DNA of 35,508 bases from an uncultured Fretibacterium sp. (lineage in GTDB: Bacteria > Synergistota > Synergistia > Synergistales > Aminobacteriaceae). Positions 24,027 through 31,624 of this stretch are shown here, in pieces. The stretch covers positions 1 through 35,508 of the forward strand of contig NZ_CALIAA010000088.1 in assembly GCF_938040765.1 (NCBI RefSeq), given 5' to 3'. The notes under the pieces were generated by a model that was given only the letters and a program-made list of their open reading frames with translations, was not told the origin of the DNA and did not search any database. Within the stretch, counting starts at the first letter, position 1; every line of letters starts with the position of its first letter. The position numbers and the translations under genes are program-made.

Positions 24027-25198
24027 CTATGAATGAGGACCGCAGGGGGCCCAAAGGTATCCGGGAGGCCCCGTTGGAACGACACACTCATGGAGCTCGG
24101 GAACTCATGGACGGGGGCTCGGAACGGACGGCCGAAAATGACGTCGTCCACGTGGTCCTTGGGGTTTATGATCCGTCGGGGACCTACTCCCGACATGCCG
24201 GGGTGGTCATGGCCTCCATCTTCGAGAAAACGCGAAGCTCCGTATGCGTGCATATCCTGCACGACCGGACCTTGACCGACGAAAACAGGGACAAGCTGCA
24301 GCGAGTCGCCGATGCTTATGCCCAGGAGGTTCGATTCGAGGATGTCTCCCAAGCCATCATGGGAGTCGGCGACACGGCGCTGGCCCGGGGCGAGAAGATC
24401 CTTTCCCGAGGCGCTCTTTTCCGCATCCTCATCCCCTCCCTGCTCTCGGAGGAAAGGGTCATCTACCTGGACTGCGACGTCCTCGTCAATCTGGACGTCA
24501 GGGAGCTTTGGGACGTTCCTCTCGAGGGACGCCTTCTGGCCGGAGCGTTGGACTATCCCCCCCGAAAGGCCAAACGATCCTTCTCGGCCGAGGCGCTCCG
24601 CCTGCGACTGATAGGCTCCCGTATCTCGGAATACGTCAATTCCGGCGTTCTTCTGATGGATCTGCGGCAGATCAACCGGGAGCTCGATCTGGCGGCAAGC
24701 GCCGCCCGGTGGTATCCGCGCTACGGGCACCAGATCAGCCATGCCGATCAGGACTTTATCAACTCCTTGTTCCGCGGCAGGATCAAGATTCTGGAGGACC
24801 GCTTCAATAAGCGGGACCTGGAGGGGGATGTGGAGGACGCCATCGTCCACGCCATCCGCCACCCCAAACCATGGGAGGGGTTCCGCGGGACGCCTCTGGA
24901 ACGTCTGTACTGGAACACCTATCTGAAGACTCCCTGGGGGAAGGATCAATCGAGGGAAGCCCTGATCGATCTCCTGATCGGCGTTGCCGCCCGTTCTCCG
25001 CTCACGCACCGACATACGGGACAGTGTTACGGGAGGGTATTCACGCGTCTTTGGCGCGACATCCTGTGCAACGACAAGTTCTCCATCCTGTGGGTACTCC
25101 TGAAGGAGGGGCTCCATTGCGTATCCGCATCCCTCCGCCCCGACCGACATCGACATTCCAATGCAGGCGTCCCGGAAGATCCCCGCTCCGTGCGTTAA
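24023..25198 (+). CDS. GT8-family glycosyltransferase, copy 2
   Basis: 391 residues from the ATG at 24023, which overlaps the stop of copy 1 (ATGA); an ATG at 24107 would remove a non-conserved 28-residue N-terminus and is a possible alternative. It matches copy 1 along its length: YSRHAGVVMASIF, CVHILHD, the DxD site YLDCDVLVN (DCD at 150-152), YVNSGVLLMDLR, DQDFINSLF. The final motif has HAIRHPKPWEG in place of HYTGPVKPWN. The C-terminus is again basic. The two genes look like an old tandem duplication, and probably add successive sugars to the LPS core or act on different acceptors. The stop is 15 nt before rfbB. Confidence 0.92.
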   Translation: MTMNEDRRGPKGIREAPLERHTHGARELMDGGSERTAENDVVHVVLGVYDPSGTYSRHAGVVMASIFEKTRSSVCVHILHDRTLTDENRDKLQRVADAYAQEVRFEDVSQAIMGVGDTALARGEKILSRGALFRILIPSLLSEERVIYLDCDVLVNLDVRELWDVPLEGRLLAGALDYPPRKAKRSFSAEALRLRLIGSRISEYVNSGVLLMDLRQINRELDLAASAARWYPRYGHQISHADQDFINSLFRGRIKILEDRFNKRDLEGDVEDAIVHAIRHPKPWEGFRGTPLERLYWNTYLKTPWGKDQSREALIDLLIGVAARSPLTHRHTGQCYGRVFTRLWRDILCNDKFSILWVLLKEGLHCVSASLRPDRHRHSNAGVPEDPRSVR

Positions 25199-25213
25199 GG
25201 AGGATGTGCTGAC

Positions 25214-26287
25214 GTGATAGCGGACAAATTTTTTCTCGTTACCGGTGGCGCCGGTTTTATTGGCAGCAACCTCACGCATCATCTCCTGGAACGGCGTGCC
25301 GGCGTCGTCGTACTGGACAGCCTGACCTACGCCGGACACAAGGCATCCCTTGCAAGGGCGTTTGAAGATCCCCGTTTTACCTTCGTCGAAGGGGATATCG
25401 CCGATGCGGAGTTGCTTCGCAGCCTTTTCGAGCGATACCGTTTCGCCGGAGTCCTCAACCTGGCGGCGGAATCCCATGTGGATCGCTCCATAGACGCCCC
25501 CTCCGCCTTCATCAGGACCAATATCGAGGGGACCTTCCGCCTGCTGGAGGCGGCGCGTTCCTGGCTGGACGGCCTGGACGGGCGGAGCGATGAAAAGGCG
25601 GCGTTCCGTTTCCTGCATGTCTCGACGGACGAGGTGTTCGGCTCCCTGGGGGATACGGGCCGCTTTTCCGAATCGGACCCCTACGCCCCCAACTCTCCCT
25701 ACGCCGCTTCCAAGGCAAGCGCGGACCACCTGGTCCGCGCCTGGCACCGCAGTTACGGACTGCCGACACTGACCACAAATTGTTCCAACAACTATGGGCC
25801 TTATCAATTTCCGGAAAAGCTGATCCCGCACATGATCCTCTCCATCCTTCGGGGCGGAGAGCTCCCGATCTACGGGGACGGCAGGAACGTCCGCGACTGG
25901 CTCTACGTCGCCGATCACTGCAGCGCCCTGGCGGCTGTCCTGGAGCACGGACGTCCTGGAGAGAGCTACAACGTGGGAGGAAACTGCGAGCGCTCCAACC
26001 TCGAGGTGGTGAACCTCCTCTGCGATATCCTGGACGAGCGGCGCCCCGGGAAGGATGGACGCTCCCACAGGGAGCGCATCCGTTTCGTCCCGGACCGTCC
26101 GGGCCACGACCGCCGCTACGCCATCGACAGCTCGAAAATCCGAAGGGAGTTGAACTGGAAACCGGAACACGCATTCGAATCCGGGATCCGCGCAACCGTT
26201 TCCTGGTACCTGGAAAACGAGGCCTGGCTGCAATCCGTCACGAAGGATTATCAGCTGAAGCGCCTGGGCATGAGGGGGCCGTCATGA
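25214..26287 (+). CDS. rfbB: dTDP-glucose 4,6-dehydratase
   Basis: Turns dTDP-glucose into dTDP-4-keto-6-deoxyglucose, the branch point for rhamnose and for 3-amino-3,6-dideoxysugars. 357 residues. NAD-binding TGGAGFIGSN at 10-19; catalytic STDEVFG (Ser/Thr, Asp-Glu) and YAASKASAD (Tyr, Lys) follow; then NNYGPYQFPEKLIP, a mark of RmlB enzymes. GTG start with AAGGAGG 10 nt upstream. The stop overlaps rfbA (ATGA). rfbC and rfbD, needed for rhamnose, are not next to it; fdtA and fdtB are, so here the keto sugar is directed to an amino sugar. Confidence 0.97.
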   Translation: MIADKFFLVTGGAGFIGSNLTHHLLERRAGVVVLDSLTYAGHKASLARAFEDPRFTFVEGDIADAELLRSLFERYRFAGVLNLAAESHVDRSIDAPSAFIRTNIEGTFRLLEAARSWLDGLDGRSDEKAAFRFLHVSTDEVFGSLGDTGRFSESDPYAPNSPYAASKASADHLVRAWHRSYGLPTLTTNCSNNYGPYQFPEKLIPHMILSILRGGELPIYGDGRNVRDWLYVADHCSALAAVLEHGRPGESYNVGGNCERSNLEVVNLLCDILDERRPGKDGRSHRERIRFVPDRPGHDRRYAIDSSKIRRELNWKPEHAFESGIRATVSWYLENEAWLQSVTKDYQLKRLGMRGPS

Positions 26288-27150
26288 TAAGAAAGGGAAT
26301 CATCCTGGCCGGAGGAAGGGGAACGCGGCTGTACCCTCTGACCCTGGCCGTCAGTAAACAGCTGCTGCCGATTTACGACAAGCCCATGATCTATTACCCC
26401 CTGACGACCCTGATGCTGGCGGGGATACGCGACATTCTGCTGATCTCCTCCCCCGAGGACATCGATCAGTATCGGAGGCTTCTGGGAGACGGTTCGCAGC
26501 TGGGGATCAGCCTGAAATACCGCATCCAGCCGCTACCTGAAGGGCTGCCCCAGGCGTTTCTGCTGGGGGAGGAGTTTCTCGCCGGCGAGGGCGCGGCCTT
26601 GATCTTGGGGGACAACGTCTTTTATGGCTCCTCTCTGAGCGAGATGGTTAGAAACGCCGCCGCTCTCGAGTGCGGCGGCACCGTGTTCGCCTATCGGGTC
26701 AAGGACCCGGAGCGCTATGGCGTCGTCGAGTTCGATGAGAAGGGGAAGATCCTGAGTCTGGAGGAGAAGCCCTCCCGGCCTCGGTCGCATTACGCCGTCG
26801 TGGGACTTTATTTTTTCGACGAAACGGTTGTCGGGAAGACGCGGCGGCTCTCCCCCTCCGCTCGTGGAGAACTCGAGATCATGGATCTGATCCGGCTTTA
26901 CCACGACGAGGGGAGCTTGCGGCTGGAGCCGATGGGACGTGGTTTCGCCTGGCTGGACACGGGAACGCACGAGGCCCTCTCCGAGGCGGGGACCTTCATT
27001 GAGGTCGTCCAGAAGCGCCAGGGTCTGATGATCGCCTGTCCGGAGGAGATCGCCCTGCGCAGCGGCTGGATCGCGAAGGACAAGCTCCTTTCCACGATCG
27101 AACGTCTCCGGGGTACGGATTACGCCCGGTATCTGGAAGGTCTCCTGTGA
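26284..27150 (+). CDS. rfbA: Glucose-1-phosphate thymidylyltransferase
   Basis: Makes dTDP-glucose from dTTP and glucose 1-phosphate, the first step before rfbB. 288 residues, usual size. The nucleotidyltransferase signature GGRGTRLYPLT is at 10-20, with KQLLPIYDKPMIYYPL after it; LGDNVFYG holds the metal Asp, and AWLDTGTHEAL is the RmlA end motif. The ATG is inside the overlap with rfbB. It is followed by a 109-nt gap that includes an 11-bp tandem repeat before fdtA. Confidence 0.97.
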   Translation: MIRKGIILAGGRGTRLYPLTLAVSKQLLPIYDKPMIYYPLTTLMLAGIRDILLISSPEDIDQYRRLLGDGSQLGISLKYRIQPLPEGLPQAFLLGEEFLAGEGAALILGDNVFYGSSLSEMVRNAAALECGGTVFAYRVKDPERYGVVEFDEKGKILSLEEKPSRPRSHYAVVGLYFFDETVVGKTRRLSPSARGELEIMDLIRLYHDEGSLRLEPMGRGFAWLDTGTHEALSEAGTFIEVVQKRQGLMIACPEEIALRSGWIAKDKLLSTIERLRGTDYARYLEGLL

Positions 27151-27215
27151 GGGAGGGAATCGAAAGGGCCCGCGTCTCTCGAACCTCCGAGCTCTGCTTA
27201 CCCGATGCGCTTTTC

Positions 27216-27259
27216 GTTGCAGTCGTGTCGTAGTCGTATTGTAGTCATGTTGTAGTCGT
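27216..27259 (+). repeat. 11-bp tandem repeat, four units, directly before fdtA
   Basis: Units 27216-27226, 27227-27237, 27238-27248 and 27249-27259 follow the pattern GTTGTAGTCGT with one or two changes each. The last unit ends at the base before the fdtA ATG. The fdtA frame has a stop (TAG) at 27242, so the repeat is not coding in that frame. Confidence 0.9.
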
Positions 27260-27703
27260 ATGGGAGGACTGAAATTCGCTGTGCTGCAGGACATAAAAAC
27301 ACGGGCCGCAAAGCCCTCCGTGTTGGGAAGGGTCTCGTTCATCGAGGCGCTTCGCGACGTCCCCTTCGAGATCAGACGCGTGTACTATTCCTATGGCGTG
27401 GAGCCCGGCGGCGTGCGGGGAGGACATGCGCACAAGGCCCTGAGGCAATTTCTGGTCTGCGTGAACGGGGCCATCGAGGTTTTTCTGGACGACGGCCTGG
27501 GCAGGACGGAGACCTTTGTTCTGAACACCCCCGAAAAAGGTCTGTTCCTCGGGCCCGACCTGTGGCACACCATGCGTTGGATCGAGAGGGACAGCGTCCT
27601 GTTGGTACTGGCTTCCGATCATTACGATGAATCCGATTACATTCGCGACTACGACACGTTTGTCTCACGAATGCAATCATTCGATGGGAGGCGATTGCAG
27701 TGA
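27260..27703 (+). CDS. fdtA: dTDP-4-oxo-6-deoxyglucose 3,4-ketoisomerase (FdtA/QdtA family)
   Basis: A cupin-fold (WxcM-like) sugar isomerase of 147 residues, moving the keto group from C4 to C3 of dTDP-4-keto-6-deoxyglucose. Conserved residues include RVYYSYGV, GGHAHKALRQFLVC with the catalytic His pair, and LWHTMRWIERDSVLLVLAS. FdtA gives the galacto and QdtA the gluco product; the sequence alone does not decide which, so the symbol is provisional. The ATG at 27260 follows the 11-bp repeats and has no ribosome-binding site. GGAGG at 27263-27267 is 13 nt before an in-frame GTG at 27281, which could be the true start. The stop overlaps fdtB (GTGA). Confidence 0.9.
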   Translation: MGGLKFAVLQDIKTRAAKPSVLGRVSFIEALRDVPFEIRRVYYSYGVEPGGVRGGHAHKALRQFLVCVNGAIEVFLDDGLGRTETFVLNTPEKGLFLGPDLWHTMRWIERDSVLLVLASDHYDESDYIRDYDTFVSRMQSFDGRRLQ

Positions 27704-28794
27704 AGGTCCCCGCAAATACCCTGAGCCCCCAGTTCGAGCTTTTTCGCGAAGAGTATCTCGAGGCGGCCGGCCGGGTGCTTCGCTCCGGTTGGTACGTCCT
27801 GGGGAAAGAAGTGGAAGCCTTTGAGGAGGAATTCGCCCGCTTCACGGGAAGCCGGCACTGCGTGGGCCTGGCCTCGGGATTGGACGCGCTCGTCCTCTCG
27901 GTGCGCGCCCTCGACATCGGTCCGGGGGATGAGGTCATCGTCCCGTCGAATACCTATATCGCCTCCGTCCTGGGCATCACGGAGCGCGGCGCCACCCCTG
28001 TTTTCGTGGAGCCCGACGAATTTTACAATCTCGATCCCCTGCGGATCGAGTCAGCCATCACGAAACGCACCCGGGCCATCATGCCGGTCCACTTGTACGG
28101 CCAGCCCTGTGATATGCCCTCCATCCGTACCGTGGCTGAAAAATATAAACTCTTCATCATCGAGGACTGCGCTCAGAGTCACGGAGCCTCGGTGTCGGGA
28201 AGGATGACGGGGTCCTGGGGGACCATCGGCTGCTTCAGCTTTTTCCCTACCAAGAATCTGGGGGCCTTCGGAGACGCCGGAGCCGTGGTCACGGATTCCG
28301 ATGAGATTGCCCAGCGCATCCGCCTCCTGAGAAACTACGGCAGCATCCAGAAGTACGTTCACGAAATCGAGGGGGTCAATTCCCGCCTGGACGAACTCCA
28401 GGCCGCGCTGCTCCGCGTGAAGCTCAGGCACCTGCCTCAGCTTCAGCAGGGACGTCAACGGGTCGCCGATCATTACAGAAGTGCCATCACCAATCCCTCG
28501 ATCGGGCTCCCCAGGGTCAGAGACAACGTCGAGCCCGTGTGGCATCAGTTCGTCGTCGCATCCGATAAGCGGGACGCTCTGCAGCGCCACCTGAAGGACG
28601 CGGGGATCGGCACTCTGATTCACTACCCCATTCCGCCGCACCTCAGTCGGGCCTATTCCCGCCTGGGTTTCGGAAAGGGCGATTTCCCGATCGCGGAACG
28701 CTGTGCGGACACGGTGCTGAGCCTGCCCGTATATGACGGGATATCTCCGGCCGAGATAGATTATGTCTGCGCCGCCATCAATGACTTTGCATAG
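27700..28794 (+). CDS. fdtB: PLP-dependent sugar aminotransferase (DegT/DnrJ/EryC1; FdtB/QdtB type)
   Basis: Transfers an amino group (from glutamate in known members) to C3 of the dTDP-3-keto-6-deoxyhexose made by the gene before. 364 residues. The start is GTG, overlapping the fdtA stop, with GGGAGG 8 nt upstream. Family features: SGWYVLGKEVEAFEEEFA near the N-terminus, LASGLDALVLS, PSNTYIAS, EDCAQSHGA, and the PLP lysine in FFPTKNLGAFGDAGA. NSRLDELQAALL and the HYPIPPHL end motif also fit. The product would be dTDP-3-amino-3,6-dideoxyhexose (Fuc3N or Qui3N). No acetyltransferase follows. The GT4 gene overlaps the 3' end by 32 nt. Confidence 0.94.
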   Translation: MKVPANTLSPQFELFREEYLEAAGRVLRSGWYVLGKEVEAFEEEFARFTGSRHCVGLASGLDALVLSVRALDIGPGDEVIVPSNTYIASVLGITERGATPVFVEPDEFYNLDPLRIESAITKRTRAIMPVHLYGQPCDMPSIRTVAEKYKLFIIEDCAQSHGASVSGRMTGSWGTIGCFSFFPTKNLGAFGDAGAVVTDSDEIAQRIRLLRNYGSIQKYVHEIEGVNSRLDELQAALLRVKLRHLPQLQQGRQRVADHYRSAITNPSIGLPRVRDNVEPVWHQFVVASDKRDALQRHLKDAGIGTLIHYPIPPHLSRAYSRLGFGKGDFPIAERCADTVLSLPVYDGISPAEIDYVCAAINDFA

Positions 28795-29902
28795 TCGAGA
28801 GGTTTCCCTCGAGCGCCCCGCGAAGAAGCCGCTGCGCGTCGCCTTCCTGCTCCGCGACGCCGGGGAGGGCGGCGCGGAGCGATCGTCGCTGAGGCTCGCC
28901 AACGGGCTGGCACGCAGAAACGTGGAGGTGACGCTCCTCCTTCTGAGGGTGCGCGGCCCGCTCCTGGATTTCATCGATCCCGCCATAAGGACCGTGGACC
29001 TGCACGGCTCCTTTCTCCGCCTGCTGCAGGAGCTTCGCGCCCGCCCCACGGACTTTCTCCTGCCCGTCTACACATCCATGCGCGCGCTGTTGGCGAAACG
29101 GATGCTGGGGGGCCCCTTCAGGGTCGTCCTCTCGCAGCGCAACATGTTCACGATGGACCGGGGCCCACTGCAGACGCGCCTGCGTTTTCTGCGATGCCGC
29201 CTGCTTTACCCCGCAGCCTCCGCCTGCGTCTGCATCTCGAACGGGGTGGCCGGGGAGATGAGAGGGCTGCACCTCCTTCCTCCCGACCGCATCCGCGTCA
29301 TCTACAACCCCGTGGTGACGGACGAGCTGCTGGAGGAGGCCCGGGCTCCCGTTCCGCACCCCTGGCTGGCTCCCGGAGAGCCTCCCGTCGTCCTCGGCGC
29401 GGGGCGCCTCGGGGACCAGAAGGACTTCGCAACGCTCGTGCGCGCCTTCGCCCTCCTGGCCCGGGACCTTCCGGACGTGAGGCTGATCGTTTTGGGGGAG
29501 GGAAAACAACGCAGAATGCTGGAAAGGCTGATCGAGGAGAAAAACCTGACCGGCCGCACCCTGTTGCCCGGCTACTCGCCCAATCCCTACGCCTGGATGT
29601 CCCGTGCCGCGGTGTTCGCCCTGACCTCGCGCTTCGAGGGGTTCGGCAACGTCGTGGCGGAGGCGTTGGCCTGCGGCTGCAACGTTGTCTCGACCGATTG
29701 CCCGAGCGGTCCGTCCGAGATCCTGGACGGCGGACGGTACGGCCGGCTGGCGCGGGTCGGGGACCCTGAGGACGTGGCCCGCGCCCTCAGGGAGGCCCTG
29801 TCGCATCCTCTGCCGTTCGAGGACCTGCGCGGGCGCGCGGCATTTTTCTCCGAGGAGCGGGCGGCGGAGGCCTGGCTGGAGCTCTTCCGCGACCTGGCGT
29901 AA
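28763..29902 (+). CDS. GT4-family glycosyltransferase
   Basis: 379 residues with a GT-B fold. N-terminal VAFLLRDAGEGGAERSSLRLANGL (about 25-48) is the acceptor-side glycine loop of GT4 enzymes. The C-terminal domain has the donor-binding pattern GAGRLGDQKDFATLVRAF, then LLPGYSPNPYAWMSRA and the EX7E-like FALTSRFEGFGNVVAEALACG. GT4 enzymes of this kind add GalNAc, glucose or heptose to LPS or glycoproteins; the donor here may be the amino-dideoxysugar from the genes just before. The start at 28763 overlaps fdtB by 32 nt and has only a weak ribosome-binding site; the ATG at 28781 is an alternative. Confidence 0.93.
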   Translation: MSAPPSMTLHSREVSLERPAKKPLRVAFLLRDAGEGGAERSSLRLANGLARRNVEVTLLLLRVRGPLLDFIDPAIRTVDLHGSFLRLLQELRARPTDFLLPVYTSMRALLAKRMLGGPFRVVLSQRNMFTMDRGPLQTRLRFLRCRLLYPAASACVCISNGVAGEMRGLHLLPPDRIRVIYNPVVTDELLEEARAPVPHPWLAPGEPPVVLGAGRLGDQKDFATLVRAFALLARDLPDVRLIVLGEGKQRRMLERLIEEKNLTGRTLLPGYSPNPYAWMSRAAVFALTSRFEGFGNVVAEALACGCNVVSTDCPSGPSEILDGGRYGRLARVGDPEDVARALREALSHPLPFEDLRGRAAFFSEERAAEAWLELFRDLA

Positions 29903-29938
29903 CGGGCCCCCAGCGAATTTCACCGGGACGGTTTTTGA

Positions 29939-29944
29939 TACAAT
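29939..29944 (+). promoter_or_regulatory. Possible -10 element upstream of hldE
   Basis: TACAAT, 131 nt before the hldE ATG, in the 173-nt gap after the GT4 gene. No good -35 at proper spacing. The rest of the gap is GC-rich with several GCCGGC-containing inverted repeats. Confidence 0.3.
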
Positions 29945-30075
29945 ACGGACGCGCCGGCCCGTTTTCCGGCAACCGGCACGGAACGCGCGCCGGCCGAGCA
30001 AAAGGTAAAAGAACGAAACGGAAAAATCGATCACGAGGGCAGGACGATGCCCGATGCCCTCCTCCGAGGTCCGAC

Positions 30076-31536
30076 ATGCAGAACAGTCTTCAGACAACGC
30101 AGGCTTTGCTGGATTTCCTTCGCTCCCACAGAACGTCCGAGGTCGCCGTCGCGGTCCTGGGGGATGTGGTGCTGGACCGTTACCTCTTCGGCGCGACCTC
30201 CCGCGTATCGCGCGAGGCTCCCATCCCCGTGGTCGTCTGTGGGGCGGAGACCGATAACCTGGGCGGCGCCGGAAACGTCGCAGCGAACCTTCGAGGGCTT
30301 GGCTGCCGGGTCCTCCTGTCGGGGACCGTGGGGAACGATCCCGGGGCGGAACGGGTCCGAGTCCATTTGCAGGAATTGAACATCGAGTCGGAGCTCCTCG
30401 CCCGCCCCGGTCCGACCCTGACGAAGACCCGGCTGCTCTGCGGCGGCCAGCAGGTGGCACGGTTCGATCACGAGACGGTGACGCCATTGACGGATGCCCA
30501 GATGGAGAGGGCCCTTCGCTTTCTGGACCATGCCGCCGCGGAGGGGGCCGGAGCCCTTATCCTCTCCGATTACGGCCTGGGATTCTGCACCGACGGGCTG
30601 TGCACGGCGGCGATCGCACGGGCGAAAGCGCGGGGCATCCCCGTGTTCGTCGACCCCCGGGGCTCCGATTGGTCGAAATACCGGGGGGCGGACGTCGCGA
30701 CCCCCAACCTGGGGGAGCTGGCGGCCGTCCAGGGTTCCCCCATCTCGAACGAGGACGACAGCGTCGCGTCGGCCGGGGGGGAGGTTCGGCGCCGTTACGG
30801 CATCGGACGCCTCCTCGTGACGCGCTCCTCGAAGGGGATGAGCCTGCTCGGCGACGAGCCCCTTCACATCCCGGCGAGGCCCGTCGAGGTGTTCGACGTC
30901 AGCGGTGCCGGGGACACCGTCATCGCCGTTCTGGCCGCCTTTTCCGCTGCGGGGTTCGACATGGAGTCCGCGGCCCGCATGGCCAACGAGGCGGCGCAGT
31001 TCGTCGTCACCCGGTCCGGTACCTATCCCATCTCCGCCCAGGAACTGCTGGACGAGTGCGCCCGCGAGGCGCGCCTCACGAGCCCCATCGTCGGCGCCTC
31101 CGAGGCAGCGGCGCAGGTCCGCGCCTGGCAGGAAGAGGGGCTGCGGGTGGTCTTCACCAACGGATGCTTCGACGTACTCCATGCCGGACATCTGGACAGC
31201 CTGCGCCGGGCCCGCGCCCTTGGAGACCGCTTGGTCGTGGGGCTCAACAGCGACCGATCCGTCAGGGCCCTCAAGGGTCCGTCCCGTCCCGTCAACACGG
31301 AGGGGAACCGCGCGCTCCTCCTGGCCGCGCTGAGGCCCGTCGATCTGGTGGTCGTGTTCGACGAGGATACCCCGGCGGCCCTGCTCTCGGAGCTGAGGCC
31401 CGACGTGCTGGCGAAGGGCGGCGACTATCGGGCCGAGGACCTCCCGGGCCGGGAGTTCGCGGACGAGGTCGTCATTCTGCCGCTCGTCGAGGGGCTTTCG
31501 TCGACGGGGATTCTGGAGCGCGGAGCGCCGCGCTAA
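30076..31536 (+). CDS. hldE: Bifunctional heptose 7-phosphate kinase / heptose 1-phosphate adenylyltransferase
   Basis: Supplies two steps toward ADP-heptose for the LPS inner core: phosphorylation of D-glycero-beta-D-manno-heptose 7-phosphate, and adenylyl transfer to the 1-phosphate. 486 residues from the ATG at 30076 (GAGGT 5-6 nt upstream); the frame is open back to 29935 but that part is GC-rich noise. The PfkB-type kinase domain (about 1-325) has NLGGAGNVAANL at 61-72 and DVSGAGDT near 275. The cytidylyltransferase-like domain (about 345-485) has FTNGCFDVLHAGHL with HxGH near 370. It is fused as in Escherichia coli. gmhA, gmhB and hldD are not nearby. It ends at the terminator at 31559. 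Confidence 0.97.
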   Translation: MQNSLQTTQALLDFLRSHRTSEVAVAVLGDVVLDRYLFGATSRVSREAPIPVVVCGAETDNLGGAGNVAANLRGLGCRVLLSGTVGNDPGAERVRVHLQELNIESELLARPGPTLTKTRLLCGGQQVARFDHETVTPLTDAQMERALRFLDHAAAEGAGALILSDYGLGFCTDGLCTAAIARAKARGIPVFVDPRGSDWSKYRGADVATPNLGELAAVQGSPISNEDDSVASAGGEVRRRYGIGRLLVTRSSKGMSLLGDEPLHIPARPVEVFDVSGAGDTVIAVLAAFSAAGFDMESAARMANEAAQFVVTRSGTYPISAQELLDECAREARLTSPIVGASEAAAQVRAWQEEGLRVVFTNGCFDVLHAGHLDSLRRARALGDRLVVGLNSDRSVRALKGPSRPVNTEGNRALLLAALRPVDLVVVFDEDTPAALLSELRPDVLAKGGDYRAEDLPGREFADEVVILPLVEGLSSTGILERGAPR

Positions 31537-31558
31537 GAACGACCGGGAGGAACAGGAC

Positions 31559-31603
31559 AAGGCCGGCCCGCGCTTTGGAGGTCCCAAGGCGCGGGCCGGC
31601 CTT
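31559..31603. terminator. Bidirectional Rho-independent terminator
   Basis: A 20-bp stem, 31559-31578 with 31584-31603, including one G-T pair, and a 5-nt loop. It reads AAGGCCGGCCCGCGC on the left arm. It is followed by TTTCATT on the plus strand, where the T-tract is short. It closes both the LPS cluster (stop 31536) and the oadB-like gene (stop 31625). Confidence 0.88.
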
Positions 31604-31624
31604 TCATTCGCCGAGCCTCGGATC

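Noticed and set aside
23900..26233. 777-codon open frame on the minus strand
   Set aside because: Antisense to the second GT8 gene and rfbB; no known motif and no proper ribosome-binding site. A shadow.
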